Source of the DNA: Typhlomys cinereus
Taxonomy: Eukaryota; Chordata; Mammalia; Rodentia; Platacanthomyidae
Assembly (NCBI GenBank): GCA_023101885.1
Contig: JALPQD010000403.1
Span: 1,330,685-1,394,684, forward strand
Length of the DNA: 64,000 bases
Direction: 5' to 3'
Position numbers and translations under genes: made by a program. Below are positions 39,301 to 48,300 of the stretch, in pieces. Positions within the stretch are counted from its first letter, which is position 1. Each line of letters starts with the position of its first letter. Below the pieces are notes generated by a model. It was given only the letters and a program-made list of their open reading frames with translations, was not told where the DNA came from and did not search any database.

Positions 39301-42300
39301 TGTGCAGAGTGTACTTTCGAGTATTGGCCACAGAATGTATTTTAGATAATTAGTTCACCTTGAAGGTGATACGAGTGCATGATCACGGCAGCTGGTGTGG
39401 GGTGCGCCTTCCGACACCTCTGAGGAATTATTTTTGCATGCAGGCCGCTGAAAAGCCCGCAGGAGATTGTCTTATTTGGATGATGGATGTGGGAAGAGAA
39501 AGTCCTTGGTGGGTGGAATTATCCCCTTGTGCAAATGGATGAAATGGAGAGAATACAGGTTGGCAGCTTAGCAAGCTAGGAGGGACTGTGGGTCTTTACC
39601 CCTCTTTTCACTGTGGATGTGTGGCCAGCCGGTTCCTTTGTCTTTCCCTGGTACCTGGTACCTTACTGGACTGAAATTGCAAGCCAGCAAATATTTTAGA
39701 TCAAGCATTTATTATAGCAATGGCATATGAATCTTAGCCAACCGTGTAGATGGAAACTATTCTATGCAGTGTCTATTGACATTAGAAGTTGGAAATGATG
39801 GAAGCCTGGTCAATGGAATTCTCTCAATCCTTTTGATTTCATCACATCATTTACATCATAGTGAATATGCTGGCGTGTGGAAAGTGATTCCACAGATGTC
39901 AGACGGCCGAGTCTAGAGAGCATCAGCTCATCATGCCATTAATATTAAGGAGACCTGTTTGGTGTTTTGCCTGTCAGAGTTGAAGGAAAATTCATGACTA
40001 AAGGGTCCTTTCCATTCATTGTAAAAATGAAGTTGTTGCCTTATCTTTATTTTTCTTTCAATGAGCATTGTCTATTTTACATGACAGAAAAAACCTGCAT
40101 TAATAATCGTTCCAATGCATGTATTTCAGGCGTCGTGGGTTTCAAGCACCCTGGGCTTCTGGTTTACTGAACTTCTGGAAAGAAACTGTCAGTTTACCTC
40201 CTGGGTTTTCAGTGGCCGACCTCACTGCTTTTGGATGACGGGCTTTTTTAATCCCCAGGGATTTTTAACTGCAATGCGACAGGTAATAGCCTTGCAAGGC
40301 ATTATTGGGTTACTGTGGGTTTCCTCTGCAATTTGTTCTTCTTTTATTGTGACTTTAAAGAGCGTATAATGGGACAGAGAATGACAGTCTGTTTGGCACC
40401 AGCAGCTCCATTGTTGTGAATATAAATAGAGTGACTTGGTCCCATGCTGCTAGCTTGAGTTTCAAGTATTTATTCATTATTTCTGTGTTTGATTTAATTT
40501 CACAGTTCTTTTTCAAAGTACAAGTAGTTAAATTAGGACATGAGTCTTTTTTTTTTTTTTAAATCAGAGGACCTTTTTAAATTCTTTAAATACTGCTCAA
40601 GTTCCTTTGTATTAGGGTAATTTGGGGCTAAACTTTCCTCATCCTTACGGCTTCTTGTTGGCTTCATTGCCGGCTTTATTTCGCTCTTTGCTGCCTTCAA
40701 CAGGAAATCACTCGAGCCAACAAAGGCTGGGCTCTGGACAACATGGTGCTACGCAATGAAGTCACCAAATGGATGAAGGACGACATTTCCGCCCCCCCTA
40801 CGGAGGGTGTCTATGTCTACGGCTTGTATCTGGAAGGTGCTGGCTGGGACAGGAGGAACATGAAACTCACTGAATCGAAGCCCAAAGTGCTCTTTGAGTC
40901 GATGCCTGTCATCAGAATCTATGCAGAAAACAACAGTAAGTTGTCCTGCAGTTCAGCGAGTGCTGGCATCATCTGGTTAGCAGGACATTTTGTACATAGG
41001 GTCCCATTATTTTTGCGACTACATAAGAGGAAGTTTACTCTTTCATCAGCTAGCCAATGTTAGCAAATACTTGCCTCCAGTCTTTTCCAATGCCATTGGA
41101 GAGGCAATGGGTCTGCATAGTACTTCCCTACCTAATAAACAGTATTTATGTGGGCATTCATTAAGCATTCACAGATACATCATCGCTAATGAGAGGAAAG
41201 AAATAGTAACATATTCAGTATGTGACAGGAAAAGTGACAAGTAATGGCGATACGTGTCAAGCATTTTTATAGAGACAGTCCATTTTTCTGACCTTTAAAA
41301 GGTCATTTTTTATCTGTGTTTTTATTTTCATTTTGTCAAGGAGATGCTAAGTCTCAGGGAGGGGAGCTACGCTAAATTGAACATTGAGATGCCAGTGTTG
41401 GTGTATGTGACTCTAGATCTGGGCTCCTTTCCTTACTAGTGGCTTCTTTCAAGAATTCGAAGGCAAGGATTTGCCAAGCTAGTGTAACCTTGAGCCTTTG
41501 CCAGCAGCGGTGCTAAGACTCTTGGCGAAGCTCGCACGTGGAAGAGGTGGTTCAGGTATCAGATGGGCATGGAGAAGGGGCAGATGGGCTTAATGAATGC
41601 CATTCAGTTTGTTAGGTAGGTAAGTACTGTGTCGAACCACTCACCGAGAACATTGTACAAGTGACTGCTCTGCCAGCTCTCGTGTGCTCTCCTGTCCACT
41701 TTCTAGACATACTTTAGCCCAGGTCACGTCCACGGGGCCGGGCTACCTGGGGGAGAACCAGTGCTCAATGAAGAAGGAGGAGGTGCTGTGGAAGAGACAG
41801 CTGAGTTCCAGGCAAGGGAGGGGAGGGCCGTGAGCCCACTGACAGCCACGTGCTTCCGAGGGAGGGGGGGAGGGGTGAATGAGGGGGAGGGGCGCTCTCA
41901 GCACACTGCCAAACTCGGGCTTTCTCTGAGGAATCCAGAAGGCCGTGTGCGGCTGCTGGGACTTAGACAAATATAGGGCTTGTGTCTTTGTGATTATCAT
42001 CGGCTTAGGGTGTGATGAGAGGTCTTGGGAAGTGATTATTTTTATGGAAATGTCAGTGAAGTGTTTTTTTTTTAGTCAAAAGTAGTATTTGTGAAATATG
42101 TTTTGCCGTATCATTGTATTGTGAAATGTTTTCCTCGTGACATCAAAGAGAAATCTTTCTCACGTTGAGTTAGGTGTTACTTTACTTGAGAATAAAGTAG
42201 GAAAGCCCGTGGCAATCTGACATTGAGCATCTCAGCATGTTCGTAATACGGTAATAATTCCACAGTACAGGTGGTTCCTTAATATTTAAGAACAGATTTT

Positions 42301-45300
42301 TGTAGCCCAGCTGCACCCGTCCTGCTGAGCATTAGTCAGTGCTGAGACTCATTAGCAGCAGGTAAGGGAGGTAATAAAATAAGCAAAGGAACGAGGGAGC
42401 AATTTCAAGGTATTAAAAAATGAAAAAGCAAAGAAAAAATTCCATTCTTTGTCCTGTATCATGTTTCAGCAGAAGTTGGTGGAAACCCATTTTGCTGAAT
42501 AACTTTGTTCTTAGAGAGATGCTTGGTAATGGAAATCCCAAACTCTTTCTCTTCTTTTTCATATCATACATTTAATTTCATTTGACTTTGATAATTGAAA
42601 AGGTCCTAATTGAGATATCATCAACAGCCAAAGGACAATCATTCTTAGTATAACATTTTAAATTAGAATTATTTTTCTTCTATTATTATACAAGCTTATA
42701 TATTTATATATATTTATATAATTTATATTTATATAATTTATTTAATATGTATTTAATTATGTATTACAGTAGTTACGCAAGCCTAATGAGTATGTATCTT
42801 CGCCACTCTCCTTCCCATCTCCCTTCCTCTCTTCCTTCCTCCATTCTGTCCCCATCCTTTCCTCTCTACCCCTTTCCTCCTCCTCTCCCCCTTCTCTCCT
42901 TCCCTCCACTCTCTTGATGTTCCTACCTGCTCCCTCCCGCCCTCCTGTCCATCAGCCTATATGGGCTCCTGAAATCCCTCTGAATTGTATACTCTACTGG
43001 GGATTCAGGCCTCTGTGGCAGACCAGGGGGCCCTCCTTGGGCCCCCCACTACTATGGGCACTCCCCTATACTTGTCTAACCTCTTGCCTCTCAGCATCTC
43101 CCCTGAGATCCTCGCTAGTCTAGGGGGGCTTGTTGACATGTCAGCCATTGTGCAGGTCAGGCGAGATCCAGTCTCATTGCTGTGAGTGCCCGGCTGCCGC
43201 AGCCCAGTCTTAAGTAGAGTATCTTGTCCATCGGTAGTCCTCCCCATCTTTCGGCTCTTACATTCTTGCTGCCTCCTCTTCCTCAAGGTTCCGTGAGCTT
43301 TAGGATGGGGAGAGATTTGGTGGTCTAGTCTGGGCGAACATGGAGGGTTGTTGGTGTTCTGTATTATGGTTGGTTGTTGTTTTCAGTTTTGTTGTTCTTG
43401 CGCTGCACTGGGCTGGATCCTTTGTGGGTGCTGAGATCTTAAAGGCTTTTGTTTTTTCATTAATACAAGTTACTAGAAAAGTCATTATTAAAATATGTTT
43501 CTTTTTTCAAAAAAAAGGTTTTTTTAATTCTAAAAATTGATTGATGTGACCCTGATTTTTTTTATTTTTCTGCTTTTACAAGGATATTGAGTATTCATCC
43601 CGGCTTCCCTCCCCCCATCCTCCCATTCCCTCCCTTCCCTTCAGCATTTCCTCCCACTCCCTCCCACCCTTCTGCCTGTGTGCTGCTCTGGGCCCCAGGC
43701 TCACTCTGGCTTGTCTACTCCTGTGGGTTCTCAGGCCTCCAAGGTATATCGCATTACCTCTTTTCAGGCCACCCCACTGATAGGTGCATTTCCCTTCACT
43801 CATCCAGCTTTAGGCCCAAAGGTTTCCACTATGAGTTCCCATTCTATGGTTATAACAACAGCTGCCTACAGAGCGCTTTGATGTACTGTCTTCTACCTAT
43901 AGGTTTATTGGGCGTCTGCTCCATTGATCTATTTCCTTCTCTTTTTGAAGGTTCTTGTTCTAGTTTACGGTCACAGAGATGGGTACCATTCTGACAAGCA
44001 ATGGTCCTGATTTTTAAAATCCATGTTTCTTATCAGATCATCTTAGAAAAATCTGTCGAACTTTTTATGACTTCATCAGGAGAAGCCCACGAACATACAC
44101 TCTCTAGATCCTTTGTTCTCGAAGGAAACTGAATAGAGACAGACCAAGGCCCCCTTTTAGGTTTATCACACGGATGGAGCGTTGCTTCTGAGGAACGTCA
44201 GTGCTGTAGCTGAGAGTAGCTGGGGGGAGACAGTGTTGGAAGCGTTGAGGGACGTGGCAGGACTCAGGCGGAACCCCCGTCACTGAGGAGACGGTGAGAG
44301 GTTTCAGGTACTTGGTGGGAATCTCCTTCCCTCCCTTCTTCCTTCCCTCCCTGTCCCTGAGGTGGGGCTGTCCATTCAAGCTTGTCTGTCTGTCTGTCTT
44401 TTTCCCTTCGTCCCTCCCACCCTTCCCTTGTGGGGCTCTCCCTCCTGGCTCCGCTCCCCTTAGGATCTCACTCACTGTTGTCTGGTTGGAAGTCAGAGAC
44501 CAGGATCTTAGCTATGCCACACGTTGAGCTGAGACGTGAGATCGTCTCTGTCTCATGGTCTCATCTTCCTGCGAAGACAGCGTGCTGTGCTGTGTTGCAC
44601 ATCCGAGCACTGCCGCGTGAGTGCTCATGCATGTGGGCATTGCAGGACAGGTTTGGTCCTTCGCTTGTTCTGGCAGCTGTATGATCCAAACAAGCAACTC
44701 ATCTCTTTAGACTCTAGCTTCTGATATGGCAAGTGACTTAAGAAGACACCCAGGTGTTGACAATGTAGAACAAACAGAAGGCACATTCTACAATAATTCA
44801 TTAATGTTGCTGTTATTACCATTTTAAGACACATGCTTTTAAAATGAAGAGAAATGACATTTGTTTGTCAGTGTGAAATGCCTAGTAACTAAAACATTAT
44901 TAGCAATAGGGAGGTAAAATAAACCAGTGATTTAGAGTCTATCTAGAACTGTGCGTACTTGGTTACTTTGAAGTTTGGAAGCATGAATGTTGGGTTTGTG
45001 AATGTATGGGATAGAAAGGGAAGTCAGATGGCTAGAAAATGAATTTCCTCCAAGATATTTTATTAAAACCTTTAGGATTCTAAAGTATAGAGCTCACTGA
45101 TTTTCATACCCCCCATCTTTTTCTGGAACCCTTCTTTTTAAATTTTTTTCTTGTTTTATAAGCACAATGAGTAAGTACTCCTGTCTCCTTCCTTCCCCTC
45201 TCCTGCCTTCCTCTCTACTTCTCTCTCCTCCCTCTCCTCCATCACTTCTTCCCCCCCTTAGTCAATCCATTCTACTCCCTCCCACCCTCCTGTCCATCTG

Positions 45301-48300
45301 TTCCCCCTGGATCATTGGTTCTAGTGGGGGTTCAGGCTTCTGTGGCAGACCAAGTGGCTCTTCCTTGGGCAGACCCACTAATTGAGCACTCCCCTTCAGC
45401 TATCTAGCTTCAGCCCCTACAATTCCTACTACATGAAATTATTTCTCCTGAAATCCTTGCTAGTCTTTGAGGGCAAGTAGATATGCCCATCATTATGCAG
45501 GTTTGGTAAGGACAAGTCTCATTGCAGTGAGTTCCTGGCTGCAGCAGTCCTGCCTTGAGTAGAATGTCTTGGACCTCCCCACCTTTAGGCTCTTACAATC
45601 TTATCACCATCTCTTCCACAAGGTGGAACCCTCTCTTTTTAAATGTATGTAGTTGATTTATTCTTTCTACCTGCTCTCTTCTTTCTACCTTCAAAGTTAC
45701 GTGTCTAAATAGGATATTGGCCATTTGCTTGTATGGAAGTTTATGGTCTGTCAGCATTTTTACTATGAAATTACATTTTCTGTGGCTTCTAATCCTGTCA
45801 CAGAAATTGGAAGCATGCTGTGACTTAGCATGGGTACCTTTGTTCAGTAGCAATTAAAAATAAATAAAACATTGGATAAACATTTCAAAGAATTATTTTT
45901 ATATGCTTATACAAAAGAACACTATTATTTTACAATTCTAATTTATTTTGGAATTAAAATCCAAGCAGTGAAATACTTCACAAGGTATAATTATTATAAT
46001 TATCATTAGGCTCAGAGGTAAGATGCCAGTTGCTTATTTCAAGGTTGATAACATGGTTGTTAATCAAATTTTCCTTAAGAACAATGAGTTGGGCATTTAT
46101 CTGGGTGCAGAATCTTCGGTGAAAGACTTTTATTTATCTTTTATGTATATTTGTGGGTGTACAAGAGAGCACTTGAATATATGCACCTGTGGAGGCCCAA
46201 AGGTGATATTGGGAGTCCCCCTGGATTGTTCTACCTCCTTCTTGGTTTTCTCATGGGTTTCCCAGTATGTACACATTTGTACACATATATCACGTAATTT
46301 GGGTTGCTAGGATATCCTCATGGTAACTGAAGAAACAGTATTGCAAATACTGGACATCACAATGTTTTGGATTGTTTCTAATTGTTGCTTCCACGATTGA
46401 TTAAACAAATCTTTTAAATATTGTAAGATTCCTCTGACTTAACTATTTTAGCACAGATCTCTCAGTCTTGATAGTATTAATATTTTTGTTCTGAATGTTC
46501 TGTGAGGAACCGGGGCTGCTCTCAATATTTGTAGGATGTTATCATCGTGTCTGGCTTCCACCCATAGACAGTAAGCAAGTGCAACAGTTGTGATAATCCA
46601 ATATCGACAAATGACCTCTCAGGGGAGACCTGGTTAAGGATCACTACTTTGTTAATTTTTATTCCTTTACGTTTTGTGCAAGAATATATGAATTTATTGT
46701 ATTTGCACACCTTAATCCCCGATCCATCTCCCCTCCTCTTCATCTCCTGTTTTCAAGTCTTTTCACGTGTGTGACTCACTGGGTTTCGTCTGGCTTCCCT
46801 CTGATGACATGTGTCTGACTTCTTGCTGATCGGTGGTAGACCACCGAGTAAAGCATCTTCCATTTCCTCCCCATCTGCATTAACCCTCATCATTCTCTCA
46901 GGGAGTTTGGAGTCTCTAGAGATCTTACCCCTCCCATGGTAAATGTTGATAGGAAAATTCTCACGCAGGTCTTGTAGAATCTTCCTAGTTGCTGTGAAAT
47001 TATGGATACCCTATCCCTGTCTTGTCCACAAGATAATGTCTGGTCACATGTCTGCTTCCCTCAGGCTCCTACAATCTTACTGCTTCTGCAACCGCAATGT
47101 TCCCTGAGTCTGGGGGTGGGCGTGTTTACGCGTTCTGTTCAGGGCTAAGCCATCCACAGTCACGTATTTTCTCTGCTTTGGCCAGTTGTGACTTTCTGTG
47201 ATAAACACCTTTTACTGCAGAAGGACGTTTCTAGGTTGAGGGCTGGCTGCTCCATCGATTGCATAACTTCCTCCAACTGTAGAGGCAGCTGGGTAAGTCA
47301 CAGAAGATTCTAGTCTTCCTGTTTTCCTACTTATGATCTGCTCCTCTAGAATATTTCTTTTATATTGAAACTTATGCCTAAAGCACTAAAATTAAAATGT
47401 TTTATAAATAAAACAAAAATAATTACATTTGTAGTGGGTGTTTAAAAGCATGGACTACCAGGTCTATAATGGGTTAAAATGAGACTTTAACTTTGCTTTG
47501 TTTTGCAACACATTAGAAAAAAACATTCAATTCTTGGGTCAATTAGTTTGAGGAGCATAGTCACTAATTCTGATCTAGCAAGGCTACCTTTAAGGTTTGT
47601 GTTTCAATGCCCAAATATGTTACTTCAATTCACTACAGCAAAGTTGTTCTTTTAGTGAAAGGCCATTCTGTCTGAGTACTTGCACAGGAGTCCTGTAGCT
47701 CATTGTCTTTCCAGAGTCGTGTAAGGATGAGAGCAGAGACTCTATCTTTACGGAAAAATTTACTGTGTCTCTGAGAGACTGTAGAGGAACATACTACTTC
47801 CTGAGATAGAAGTTTAACGTTCAGTTAAGTTGCTGTTGGCAGAGTGGACTTCACAAGAATCCAGTGAAATTTGAACTCCCAAGTTGTCGACAAGCAAGGC
47901 TTTCTGCCAAAGCCTAATAAATGTTTGTAAATTTTTTTATTTTTCTTAAAGAGGACCTGTACGTAGTAAGTGTAGTGCCCACAGATTTGGATCTACCTGT
48001 GGATAAGGGGTCTCCATGCTATAGACAAAGAGATCCTGTGGCTAGGGCACTGATACATTCATTGAGGAGGATTTTTGCAGACTATGTCACAGAAGGTTGA
48101 AAATGAGATTTCTAAGTAACAGCTAATTTGGGGGATGATCAAAGGTGGCAGGCCCCGTGGGTCAAAGTGAAGGCACGGGAGTCAAGGAAAAGATCATATT
48201 TGACAGGAAGGTCAAGAGGAATGAGAGTGACAAAGAGGATGCAAGCGGTCAACAAGACCAGGCCGCCTACGGCCGTCTGAGTGTGTCCATGAGACGGATG

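Noticed and set aside
43587..43994. 135-codon proline/serine-rich frame
   Set aside because: It is the CT-rich 3' UTR of a minus-strand L1 read in the wrong direction.
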